10,371 bases of DNA from Desulfocapsa sp. (GTDB taxonomy: Bacteria > Desulfobacterota > Desulfobulbia > Desulfobulbales > Desulfocapsaceae), in contig DAOVZA010000037.1 in NCBI GenBank assembly GCA_030635405.1, positions 1-10,371 on the forward strand, written 5' to 3'. This document shows positions 1 to 6,429 of this stretch, piece by piece. The notes under the pieces were generated by a model. That model did not search any database, was not told where the DNA came from, and was given only the letters and a program-made list of their open reading frames with translations. The position numbers and the translations under genes are program-made. Position 1 is the stretch's first letter, and each line of letters opens with the position of its first letter.

Positions 1-280
1 ATGCAAGAAGCAGCATTTCTGCAATCATTAGTACGCTGGTGGCAACAAGTAGTTGCTTTCTGCCAATAAGGTCTGCAAGAGCACCGGATGGGACCTCAGC
101 GAGTACTATCGTGAAGGCCCAAATGGTGTTCAGTATGGCGAATTGTTCTATGGTGAGGCCATAATCAAGAAACAAAATTGTGAAAACAGGATAATAAAAT
201 CTTGAATTGAAAAAGGCGCGAAAGGCTATAAATCGCCTGACATTAGAAAGTGCAAACGGTGAATGGGAGATAGAAGTCAT
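1..280 (-). CDS. MFS transporter, N-terminal part (3' end outside window)
   Basis: Partial major facilitator superfamily transporter; 93 residues are visible and the rest lies beyond the left edge. A basic, partly hydrophobic N-terminus leads into a first membrane segment (about residues 17-38), a second (about 47-69) and the beginning of a third (about 77-93). Between TM2 and TM3 is the MFS loop signature GALADLIGRK (residues 66-75), matching the G-x-L-a-D-r-x-G-R-K pattern that defines the superfamily. Acidic E62 followed by PSG just before this motif is also common in MFS drug and metabolite exporters. The ATG at 280 is the only plausible start: no alternative start codon lies between it and TM1. 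No Shine-Dalgarno sequence precedes it. The gene is divergent from the small membrane-protein genes. Substrate cannot be inferred. The family call is fairly secure despite the truncation. Confidence 0.82.
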   Translation of the reverse strand, partial: MTSISHSPFALSNVRRFIAFRAFFNSRFYYPVFTILFLDYGLTIEQFAILNTIWAFTIVLAEVPSGALADLIGRKQLLVATSVLMIAEMLLLA

Positions 281-291
281 GAACCATCATG
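278..291. repeat. Inverted repeat CATGA-N4-TCATG over the MFS start and -10 (possible operator)
   Basis: The sequence CATGAACCATCATG is a 14-bp inverted repeat with perfect 5-bp arms. It covers the predicted -10 element and the start codon of the MFS gene, where a bound repressor would block transcription. A second small dyad, GTGT-N3-ACAC, lies in the spacer between -35 and -10. No regulator gene is visible. Short dyads arise by chance, so the operator role is only an inference. Confidence 0.3.
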
Positions 292-314
292 TGTGGTACA
301 CCTTAATTTGTCAA
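286..314 (-). promoter_or_regulatory. Sigma-70-type promoter abutting the MFS start codon
   Basis: On the minus strand a perfect -35 hexamer TTGACA (309-314) is followed by a 17-nt spacer and CATGAT (286-291), which matches four of six bases of TATAAT. The predicted transcription start falls on or within a base or two of the MFS ATG at 280, so the mRNA would be leaderless or nearly so. That agrees with the missing Shine-Dalgarno sequence. This is prediction from consensus only. Confidence 0.5.
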
Positions 315-446
315 GGGTTTCCAGCTGTTGTTAGTTGAATAATGATATATTTAATGGTTTCAAGAATGTGCCTGGTAATTAGATAAACTTATCCTAAAGT
401 TCTGCAACACTTCCGTTGGATAAGAGGAATATTCGCAATGTAAATG

Positions 447-497
447 CCACATACATGTTTTAATTGCTGTCGTGTTTTTCAGAAGTGTCGTATGTGG
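447..497. repeat. Wide inverted repeat CCACATAC / GTATGTGG (possible activator sites)
   Basis: CCACATAC at 447-454 and GTATGTGG at 490-497 are exact reverse complements, with centres 43 bp apart, close to four helical turns. They lie roughly 110 and 155 bp upstream of the start predicted from the -24/-12 element, in the range where sigma-54 enhancer-binding proteins usually bind. The right arm also touches the -35 of the alternative sigma-70 promoter, so a repressor is another possibility. The repeat is seen directly; the function is inferred. Confidence 0.4.
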
Positions 498-579
498 AAA
501 TGTAACTCAATTCTAATATATTACGTTAATTCAGGACGATATGAGCATTGTGTGACGAATTGTCTACCTTTAGGAAAAC

Positions 580-595
580 TGGCATTGTTAATGCT
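580..595 (+). promoter_or_regulatory. Candidate sigma-54 (-24/-12) promoter
   Basis: TGGCATTGTTAATGCT matches the RpoN consensus TGGCAyr-N4-TTGCW in the essential GG and GC dinucleotides, in their exact spacing, and in most flanking positions (TGGCA at -24, TGC plus T at -12). The predicted transcription start is near 606. This gives a leader of about 47 nt before the ATG at 653, which carries a strong Shine-Dalgarno sequence. If real, the small membrane-protein genes need an enhancer-binding activator and are switched on by a specific signal. Confidence 0.5.
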
Positions 596-640
596 TGAAA
601 GAAAGTACCAAATCTTAAATATGAATATTATTGGTTGGCA

Positions 641-652
641 AAGGAGGGCATC
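641..652 (+). promoter_or_regulatory. Ribosome binding site fixing the start of the 64-aa protein
   Basis: AAGGAGGG at 641-648 is a near-perfect Shine-Dalgarno sequence, with AGGAGG ending 5 nt before the ATG at 653. It rules out the in-frame TTG at 635, which lies upstream of and would span this site. The next gene has AGAGGAG followed by the same start context (CATCATGGC), so the two initiation regions look related. Confidence 0.8.
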
Positions 653-847
653 ATGGCTGCAAACACAAAAATTACAGATCAAAGACAGACAGATGTTGGA
701 TTAGAAACCTCAAAGTTTGCACTTGGAACAGGAATTGTTTTAGCATCTCTGGTTGGAATATGGGGACTAATCTGTTTGATCAGTGCTTTCATGTCAGTTG
801 GCCCTTGGGATGTTTTTAAAGGATACTTCACAGCACTGTTTGGATGA
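653..847 (+). CDS. Small membrane protein, 64 aa, first of a paralogous pair
   Basis: I do not recognise a named family. The 64-residue product has a polar N-terminus (residues 1-22), one hydrophobic segment (about 24-48) and a short amphipathic tail with aromatic residues that ends in the glycine at 64. It has no cleavable signal peptide and no cysteine-based metal motif; its single cysteine (residue 41) is inside the membrane segment. Coding is supported by the strong Shine-Dalgarno sequence, the tight arrangement with the next gene, and an alignable core shared with that gene's product (W, ISA, VG, W, G-Y-F-T-A-L). The gap to the next gene is 48 nt without a terminator, so co-transcription is likely, perhaps from the sigma-54-like promoter upstream. 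It could be a small subunit of a membrane complex or an envelope-stress protein, but nothing here decides that. Confidence 0.72.
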   Translation: MAANTKITDQRQTDVGLETSKFALGTGIVLASLVGIWGLICLISAFMSVGPWDVFKGYFTALFG

Positions 848-895
848 TAAGAATAAAACACATCGTAGTTAACTATATCTTAAGAGGAGAACATC

Positions 896-1195
896 ATGGC
901 CGAAAAGAATTCAAAAACAGCAGGAAGAATTATTTTAGCAGTTGGTTCAGTAATGTGTCTCTGGGTAGGTGCCGCTTTTGTGAGTGCACTTTCGCAGGTT
1001 GGTTGGTCCGTAAGTACTCTGGCGGGGCAGTATATGACTGCGATTGGTATGGTTAAACCTTTGCACACACTGGTTGATTATTATACGCACATTAAAGGTA
1101 TTGAGTATTTAATCTGTGTTGCTTTCTTTGTAGCTTTTCCTGTATTCTTTAAATTTGTAAATAAGGATCCAAAAGCTGCTACAGTGACTAAATAA
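896..1195 (+). CDS. Small two-helix membrane protein, 99 aa, second of the pair
   Basis: No named family recognised. The product has a short basic N-terminus (lysines 4 and 7, R11), a first membrane segment (about 11-33), a loop ending in a possibly amphipathic stretch (about 38-66), a second membrane segment (about 69-88) and a charged C-terminus with several lysines, which suggests a cytoplasmic tail. Residues 23-50 align with residues 37-62 of the preceding protein: W, [IV]SA, VG, W, G, Y-[FM]-T-A-[IL]. The second helix and tail are extra. The start is set by AGAGGAG at 883-889, with the same CATCATGGC context as the gene before. The unit ends at a strong intrinsic terminator 35 nt downstream. 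Both proteins probably act in the inner membrane, possibly together. Function unknown. Confidence 0.8.
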   Translation: MAEKNSKTAGRIILAVGSVMCLWVGAAFVSALSQVGWSVSTLAGQYMTAIGMVKPLHTLVDYYTHIKGIEYLICVAFFVAFPVFFKFVNKDPKAATVTK

Positions 1196-1230
1196 CAAGA
1201 TCTGAATTTAATGGTATAAGCTTTTTTTAT

Positions 1231-1275
1231 CTCTTGCTTGTTGAATATAATATTCAACGAGCAGGAGTTTTTTTT
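1231..1275 (+). terminator. Strong rho-independent terminator after the small membrane-protein genes
   Basis: A 17-bp stem (1231-1247 pairing with 1251-1267) with a three-base loop is followed directly by eight T residues (1268-1275). Two of the pairs (1234-1264 and 1239-1259) are G-U in the plus-strand RNA but would be A-C mismatches in the minus-strand RNA, and the T-run lies only on the plus-strand 3' side. The hairpin is therefore selected for plus-strand transcripts and ends the two-gene unit. The top of the stem happens to contain TATAAT (1246-1251). Confidence 0.92.
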
Positions 1276-1291
1276 GTGGAATGGAGAGATT

Positions 1292-1453
1292 GTGGAGGAC
1301 CGGAAGAAACGAGTGAATACAATGGGCAAAGGCGTTTTCATGCTGCTTGCCATTGGAACACTGCCAATTTTGTTTATGAATCCTGGACAGTATCTGTTTG
1401 GTCTCGTTGTTTGCGGCGGCCTGGCCTTTGGCCTGGCGCACGTTTTGGTTTAA
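1292..1453 (+). CDS. Possible 53-aa membrane micro-protein
   Basis: Short open frame after the terminator. With the GTG at 1292 the product has a strongly charged N-terminus (EDRKKR) followed by one long or two short hydrophobic segments (about residues 14-28 and 33-52), interrupted by N-P-G. The basic-then-hydrophobic layout is typical of real small membrane proteins. GGAG at 1283-1286 lies 5 nt before the GTG and favours this start. The ATG at 1322 (43 aa) lacks a good Shine-Dalgarno sequence, and a TTG at 1274 follows AGGAG but overlaps the terminator. The main doubt is expression: the frame begins only 17 nt after a strong terminator. It would need its own promoter, for which the TATAAT at 1246-1251 is the only -10 I see, with a poor -35. 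No family recognised. Confidence 0.42.
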   Translation: MEDRKKRVNTMGKGVFMLLAIGTLPILFMNPGQYLFGLVVCGGLAFGLAHVLV

Positions 1454-1456
1454 CAG

Positions 1457-1476
1457 CAGGGAAAATTAATACCCTG
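1457..1476. terminator. Weak hairpin between convergent genes
   Basis: CAGGG (1457-1461) and CCCTG (1472-1476) form a 5-bp stem with a 10-base AT-rich loop. It lies between the end of the small plus-strand frame and the stop codon of the phosphorylase gene. No clear T-run follows on either strand, so any role in ending the phosphorylase transcript is uncertain. Confidence 0.25.
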
Positions 1477-1477
1477 A

Positions 1478-4018
1478 TTACGCAGCACCTTTCTTTGAAT
1501 CACTTTTGGATGGGTTGAACAGAAGGCCATCCTCAGGAAGTGTTTGCCATTTTAATTTTACCGGAAACGGTTTTACATCCCATATCTTACGACTGTAATC
1601 CATGATTGATCGATCTGATGAAAACTTGCCCATACGGCAGGCATTGATAATCGACATTCTGGCCCACCTCTTTTTATCCTGAAACATCATTGAGACATTG
1701 TCCTGTGCATCTATATATGCCTGGTAATCGGCAAATAGCATATATTGATCATCATAGAGTAGAGAATCAAGAATGGGTTTAAAGAGTTCTCTGTCGCCAT
1801 GGGAAAAATGTCCATTGCTAATAAGGTCTATACTCTTTTTAAGTGATTCGTTTCCATGGTAATAGTCCATGGGATTATATCCATTTGACTGTCGTTCCAT
1901 CACTTCTTCAACAGTGAGCCCAAAAAGAAAGAAGTTATCCTTACCCACCTCTTCACGAATCTCAACATTTGCACCATCTAACGTGCCGATGGTGAGAGCA
2001 CCATTCATAGAAAACTTCATGTTGCCCGTTCCAGATGCTTCTTTGCCTGCAAGGGAAATTTGTTCGGAAAGATCAGTCATCGGGTAAACGGAATGACCAA
2101 TTTTAACGTTATAATTTGGTATAAAAAAGACTTTTAGACGATCCCGTACGTCAGGGTCATTATTTACAACCTGGGCCACGGAAGTGATTAATTTAATCAT
2201 TCGTTTGGCCATGAAATAACCGGGAGCGGCTTTTCCACCAAAGACAAAGAGGCGTGGTGTGATGTCCACATCAGGATTTTCTTTGATTCGGTTATAAAGA
2301 GTAACAATATGAAGAACATTTAAGTGCTGGCGTTTGTATTCATGGATACGTTTTACTTGAACGTCAAACATTGATTGTGGATCAACAATGATATTCTGCT
2401 GCTGTTTAATGATAGCAACAAAGTCTTCCTTGTTTTTTTCTTTGACATTGATCCATGCCTCCTGAAAAGCAGAATCGTCAGCAATATGAGACAGGCCACG
2501 CAGTTCATTAAGATTGGTGAGCCATTTTTCACCGATGGCATCGGTGATGAGACGGGTGAGGCGCGGGTTGCTCACAGCTATCCATCTTCTTGGAGTGACA
2601 CCATTTGTGATATTACGTATTTTGCCTGGATACATGGTGTTCCAGTCAGCAAGGGTGTGCTTACGCAAAAGATCGGTATGCATGGCGGCCACGCCATTTA
2701 TAGCTTTGGAGCCCACACAGGCAAGATTTGCCATACGGACATATTTAGGACCAGATTCATCAATAATCGACATTCGGTTAATACGAGCATCATCCCCTGG
2801 GAATTTCATCCGTACCTGATCGAGAAAACGGGAATTGATTTCGTAGATAATTTCAAGATGTCTGGGCAGAAGCTCTTCGAAAAGGCAGAGTTCCCATTTC
2901 TCCATGGCTTCAGGTAAGAGAGTGTGGTTGGTGTAACAGAGTGTTTGGTGGGAGATTTCCCACGCCTTATCCCAGTCGTAATGGTGCTCATCCACCAGTA
3001 GTCGCATGAGTTCGGGAACTGCAATGGATGGATGAGTATCGTTTAGCTGAACGGTGTATCCTTCGTGGAAATTGTCTAAGGTCTTATGCCGGAACAGGTG
3101 GGTACGGATCATGTCCTGAAGAGAGCAGGAAACAAAAAAGAATTGCTGCTCAAGGCGTAGCTGTTTACCACGAAATTGTTCATCGTTTGGATAGAGGACT
3201 TTCGTGATGGTTTCTGCGGTGATTTTATCTTCAACAGCTCCGTAGTAATCGCCAACATTGAAATCTTCAAAATCAAAGGAAGCGTTGGCTTCTGCACTCC
3301 AGAGACGTAATAGATTAACGTTATTAACCTTGTAACCAGGGATTGGAGTGTCATAGGGGACTCCGGTGATAACTCGTGCTGGTCTCCAGCGCATTCTTCG
3401 TGTGCAGTGTTCTCCATGATAAATTTCTGTAGTACCGCCAAATCCAACAGTGCAGGCAAGATCTGATTTTTTGATTTCCCATGGATTACCGGAATGGAGC
3501 CATCGGTCGCTGATTTCCTTTTGCCAGCCGTCCTCTATCTCCTGATCAAACATGCCGTATTCATAGCGAATACCATAGCCGATGGCAGGAATCTGAAGTG
3601 ATGCTAAAGAGTCAAGATAGCAGGCGGCAAGTCGTCCAAGACCACCATTACCAAGCCCTGGTTCTTCTTCATGGTTAATGATTTCCTTGAGGTCAAGACC
3701 ACTTTCTTCAGCTGCTTGATTAAAGTCATCATAGAGGCCCAGGTTTACGAGATTGTTATGGAGATGGGGGCCCATGAGAAATTCTGCTGATAAATAACAT
3801 ACAATTTTTGCTTCTTTATCAAGCAGTGCCTCCGCAGAATTTATAAAGAGGTGCTGCATTCTGTCTCTTAAGGTCTGAGACACTGCAAGGTAGTAATCGT
3901 TTAAACTCGCTCGACGAATGGTAACACCCTGCTTATAAAAAATATTATAAGCAAAGGCTCGTTTGAGTTCGTTGATGTTTTCCTGTTTACCGTTTACGTT
4001 TTCTTTTTCAGGGCTCAT
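1478..4018 (-). CDS. glgP: Glycogen/starch/alpha-glucan phosphorylase
   Basis: Cytoplasmic PLP-dependent enzyme (GT35 family) that cleaves terminal alpha-1,4-glucosyl residues of glycogen or maltodextrin with phosphate, giving glucose 1-phosphate. The product is 846 aa, close to the usual 800-850. The N-terminal half carries the family block GLGNGGLGRLAACYLDS (residues 121-137), and the C-terminal half carries HEYKRQHLN (559-567). The PLP signature EASGTGNMKFSMN is present with the cofactor lysine at K668, equivalent to the catalytic lysine of characterised phosphorylases. The ATG at 4018 is preceded by AGGAG at a 7-nt spacing. No other glycogen-metabolism gene (synthase, branching or debranching enzyme) is in the window. 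The 83-nt gap from the channel gene allows independent expression. Sequence alone does not distinguish glycogen from maltodextrin preference. Confidence 0.97.
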   Translation of the reverse strand: MSPEKENVNGKQENINELKRAFAYNIFYKQGVTIRRASLNDYYLAVSQTLRDRMQHLFINSAEALLDKEAKIVCYLSAEFLMGPHLHNNLVNLGLYDDFNQAAEESGLDLKEIINHEEEPGLGNGGLGRLAACYLDSLASLQIPAIGYGIRYEYGMFDQEIEDGWQKEISDRWLHSGNPWEIKKSDLACTVGFGGTTEIYHGEHCTRRMRWRPARVITGVPYDTPIPGYKVNNVNLLRLWSAEANASFDFEDFNVGDYYGAVEDKITAETITKVLYPNDEQFRGKQLRLEQQFFFVSCSLQDMIRTHLFRHKTLDNFHEGYTVQLNDTHPSIAVPELMRLLVDEHHYDWDKAWEISHQTLCYTNHTLLPEAMEKWELCLFEELLPRHLEIIYEINSRFLDQVRMKFPGDDARINRMSIIDESGPKYVRMANLACVGSKAINGVAAMHTDLLRKHTLADWNTMYPGKIRNITNGVTPRRWIAVSNPRLTRLITDAIGEKWLTNLNELRGLSHIADDSAFQEAWINVKEKNKEDFVAIIKQQQNIIVDPQSMFDVQVKRIHEYKRQHLNVLHIVTLYNRIKENPDVDITPRLFVFGGKAAPGYFMAKRMIKLITSVAQVVNNDPDVRDRLKVFFIPNYNVKIGHSVYPMTDLSEQISLAGKEASGTGNMKFSMNGALTIGTLDGANVEIREEVGKDNFFLFGLTVEEVMERQSNGYNPMDYYHGNESLKKSIDLISNGHFSHGDRELFKPILDSLLYDDQYMLFADYQAYIDAQDNVSMMFQDKKRWARMSIINACRMGKFSSDRSIMDYSRKIWDVKPFPVKLKWQTLPEDGLLFNPSKSDSKKGAA

Positions 4019-4074
4019 GATATGACTCCTTGTGAATCTCAGGTAACAGTTACAAGAATAAATGATTCTGGTAG

Positions 4075-4105
4075 CTTATACTGTTTTATTTTTAATCAGT
4101 GTTAA
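4075..4105 (-). promoter_or_regulatory. Weak candidate promoter for the phosphorylase gene
   Basis: On the minus strand TTAACA (4100-4105, overlapping the stop codon of the channel gene) and TATAAG (4075-4080) are 19 nt apart, or 18 nt if the -10 is read as GTATAA. Nearer the gene is a GTAAC-T-GTTAC dyad that could bind a regulator. No terminator separates the channel gene from the phosphorylase gene, so read-through from the efflux operon is equally possible. Confidence 0.25.
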
Positions 4106-6426
4106 GATTTGTTTTTGTCGTCTTCTTCCTGTTGCAGAAGAGCTGCGGCAGCACCAGCTTCAAGAAGTTTTTTCTTTTCGGCGGTTAAAGCACCTTCTTC
4201 CTGTTCTGGGATCTCGACAATGACCTTACGATGGGCGTAGTGTATACCCTTTGCAGCAAGTGCTTCAGAGATTCTGCGATATGCTTCTCGTTTTATAACA
4301 AATTGGGCACCAGGCTGTGTTTTGAATTTGACCCTGATTGTCATTATAGATCCGGTGATCTCTCTAACACCTGCAGATTTGACAGGCTGAATAAAGTCAT
4401 CTTTGAAGTCATCTTCGTTCAGCATGGCCTGACCAACTTTCTTAATTACTTTGCGGATTTTATCTACATCAGCATCATAGGCAAATTCAAGGTTGAATTT
4501 CTCAATGATACCACCTCGCATAAAGTTTGTTATAGAGCCAAGTTCACTGTGAGGTACTATTTGGAGCATTCCACGATGATGGCGCAGCATAACATTACGA
4601 AGAGTAATTGATTCAACGGCACCAGACACTGATCCAGCCTGAATGTATTCACCAACCCGGAAAGCATCATCAAGCAGGTAGAAAAAGCCTGAGAAAATAT
4701 CACTCACCATTTTTTGTGCTCCAAAGCCAATGGCAAGTCCAACAACACCGGCACCGGCCAGAAGCGGTCCAATATCAACACCCATTGAGGAAAGAATAAC
4801 CATAATCACCATAACAAGAAGGGTGGAGGCGATGAATTTTCTGAGCATAGGGAGCAGTGTAAAGCTTCTGCCTCGCGTTGCTGCTGCACCCCATTCGTCG
4901 TCTGATTCTTCGTTGTTTTCTTCAGTTGGTTCATCCTCCAGCATTTTTTTCTCAATATAGCTGGAGATAAATTTCCATACAGTTAAGCCAAGAGCGATGG
5001 CAATAAGTGATTCGAAAAGTGCATTTGTGATATTACTGGCATAGGGGATGGCAATATTCCAGAGGCTGAGGGCCCAGACTAGTAATGCTGCAAATATTGT
5101 GAGGCTCATGATACGAGATGTTGTTACATAGAGTTTTCTTTCTCTTTCCTCAGCCAGAAGATTTTTTTCATGGAGGTCATCATCAATAGATTCCTGCTCA
5201 TCGTGGTCATAAATGCCCAAGGTATGAATAGAAACCCGAACAATCCATTGGCCAAGGCCATTAAAGAGAATAAAAAGTGGCAGAAATAAAAGGCTTAAAA
5301 GAAATGCAGAATTTTCACGTTGAATTCCGGAAAGTTGATCTCCTATCATTATGATCCAGATAATAAAAAAATAGAGGATGATGGGAACATGCCAGAAGAG
5401 TGCGAACTGTTCAACAATCCAGTTTCTTGTTTTGTGGAGATCGCTCTTTTCAAGAATACGATTTGTAACAAAGGTTCGACTGCGCATAATCATTGTCATG
5501 ATTGTCACAATAAGAAGGGTACCGAAAAACATCGCGGTAAGCTGTAGAGATGATTGGCTGAATCCAAGGGTACGCTGCAAGGCAATAAAGAGGATTACTG
5601 TGAAAATGAAAGAACATAGGTTCATGATTCCACTGTGTATTGTCGCTGCAGTCTTGTCATCAAGTGGAACAACACGAAGGGCCTCTGATTTAGGTGAAAG
5701 GAATATTATGGAAACCTGGGAAAGCAGACGGTGGAAAATAATAACAAAAAATATGAAAAGAAAAAGATAGCGTACTGGTGAATAGTCACTTCCTGGTAAC
5801 AAGAGAAAGAAAAGAAAAGAGAATGTAGTGAAAATAGAGATATGAATAAGTGACGGAATGGCAAGCATGATTCCTGCGATAAACCGCATTGGTCCATCGA
5901 GTTCCGGGATTGCTTTCTTTTGGAACTGTTTTCTGAATTTGTCAGTAAAACGACGGAAGAAGATTTCCACACCCCATGCAGCACTTAATACAATAAGGAG
6001 TAGAAATAATATAAGTATGAAATTTCCTAAACTCCCATTTCCAATTTTTCTTGCAATACTAATATAATCTTTCGGCAGTTGAATAATACGAGAAAAGGCC
6101 TTGGTGGAATTTTCATTTTTGTCTTCAGGGGTATCTAATAAGTGGAGCCATTTTGTGAGGGTGGCAATGATACCATGATTGCTTTTTTGATTGATAGGAT
6201 CATTATTAAGATTACTTGTAAGTTCAGAAATTAGCAGGCTGCGAACCTGCTCATCACTCATCTTTGCAAGTACAGAATCAATCTGTTTTGGTGCAAGACC
6301 GTCCAGGCTTGTTGTAACAGTTGTATTCTGTGCGGCAGCAAGGGGTTGGGGCTGCCAGAGGAGACTTAAGGAGAGGACAAAACAGAGAAGCATCAAATGT
6401 AGGCTGTATTTTTTCATAATAGGCAT
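4102..6426 (-). CDS. Large MscS-family mechanosensitive channel
   Basis: 774-aa inner-membrane channel that would open under membrane tension and release small solutes on osmotic downshock. It has an N-terminal signal sequence (about residues 5-32, ending in an AAA stretch), a periplasmic region of roughly 100 residues, and about nine hydrophobic segments between 135 and 485. An acidic linker (about 496-512) follows, then the conserved MscS core: one helix at about 531-549 and the glycine/alanine-rich pore helix with LLAGAGVVGLAIGFGAQ (555-571), then DIFSGFFYLLDD. The cytoplasmic beta domain and alpha/beta domain follow (about 580-740), with a charged C-terminal tail. Extra N-terminal helices resemble the large E. 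coli paralogues such as YbiO rather than MscS itself. Its ATG lies 3 nt after the tolC-like stop with no Shine-Dalgarno sequence, suggesting translational coupling. An ATG at codon 4 is an alternative start. Confidence 0.93.
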   Translation of the reverse strand: MPIMKKYSLHLMLLCFVLSLSLLWQPQPLAAAQNTTVTTSLDGLAPKQIDSVLAKMSDEQVRSLLISELTSNLNNDPINQKSNHGIIATLTKWLHLLDTPEDKNENSTKAFSRIIQLPKDYISIARKIGNGSLGNFILILFLLLIVLSAAWGVEIFFRRFTDKFRKQFQKKAIPELDGPMRFIAGIMLAIPSLIHISIFTTFSFLFFLLLPGSDYSPVRYLFLFIFFVIIFHRLLSQVSIIFLSPKSEALRVVPLDDKTAATIHSGIMNLCSFIFTVILFIALQRTLGFSQSSLQLTAMFFGTLLIVTIMTMIMRSRTFVTNRILEKSDLHKTRNWIVEQFALFWHVPIILYFFIIWIIMIGDQLSGIQRENSAFLLSLLFLPLFILFNGLGQWIVRVSIHTLGIYDHDEQESIDDDLHEKNLLAEERERKLYVTTSRIMSLTIFAALLVWALSLWNIAIPYASNITNALFESLIAIALGLTVWKFISSYIEKKMLEDEPTEENNEESDDEWGAAATRGRSFTLLPMLRKFIASTLLVMVIMVILSSMGVDIGPLLAGAGVVGLAIGFGAQKMVSDIFSGFFYLLDDAFRVGEYIQAGSVSGAVESITLRNVMLRHHRGMLQIVPHSELGSITNFMRGGIIEKFNLEFAYDADVDKIRKVIKKVGQAMLNEDDFKDDFIQPVKSAGVREITGSIMTIRVKFKTQPGAQFVIKREAYRRISEALAAKGIHYAHRKVIVEIPEQEEGALTAEKKKLLEAGAAAALLQQEEDDKNKS

Positions 6427-6429
6427 GGG

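Larger units (their letters stand above)
281..652. other. Divergent intergenic regulatory region
   Basis: About 370 bases with no convincing gene between the minus-strand MFS gene and the plus-strand small membrane-protein pair. Its left end carries the MFS promoter. The middle carries a wide inverted repeat (447-454 and 490-497). The right end carries a sigma-54-like promoter and the Shine-Dalgarno sequence of the first small gene. A weaker sigma-70-like alternative for the plus-strand genes is TGGAAA (495-500), a 16-nt spacer and TATATT (517-522). An open frame starting at 444 is cysteine-rich but runs into the next gene in another frame and looks non-coding. Confidence 0.6.

Noticed and set aside
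341..364. TTGAA/TTCAA-flanked AT-rich stretch as an operator
   Set aside because: Only the outer five bases pair; the interior does not match, so it is within chance expectation for AT-rich DNA.
635..652. TTG at 635 as start of the 64-aa gene
   Set aside because: The Shine-Dalgarno sequence at 641-648 lies downstream of this codon and is ideally placed for the ATG at 653.
444..704. Plus-strand 86-aa open frame rich in cysteine
   Set aside because: It overlaps the well-supported 64-aa gene in another frame, has no Shine-Dalgarno sequence, its ATG region overlaps the inverted repeat, and the composition looks like translated regulatory DNA.
1081..1441. Minus-strand open frames over the terminator and small genes
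   Set aside because: They are antisense to better-supported plus-strand genes, cross a strong terminator hairpin, and show no conserved features.
2375..2917. Long plus-strand open frame (180 aa) inside the phosphorylase gene
   Set aside because: It lies entirely antisense to a complete, motif-bearing glgP and has no recognisable domain or initiation signals.
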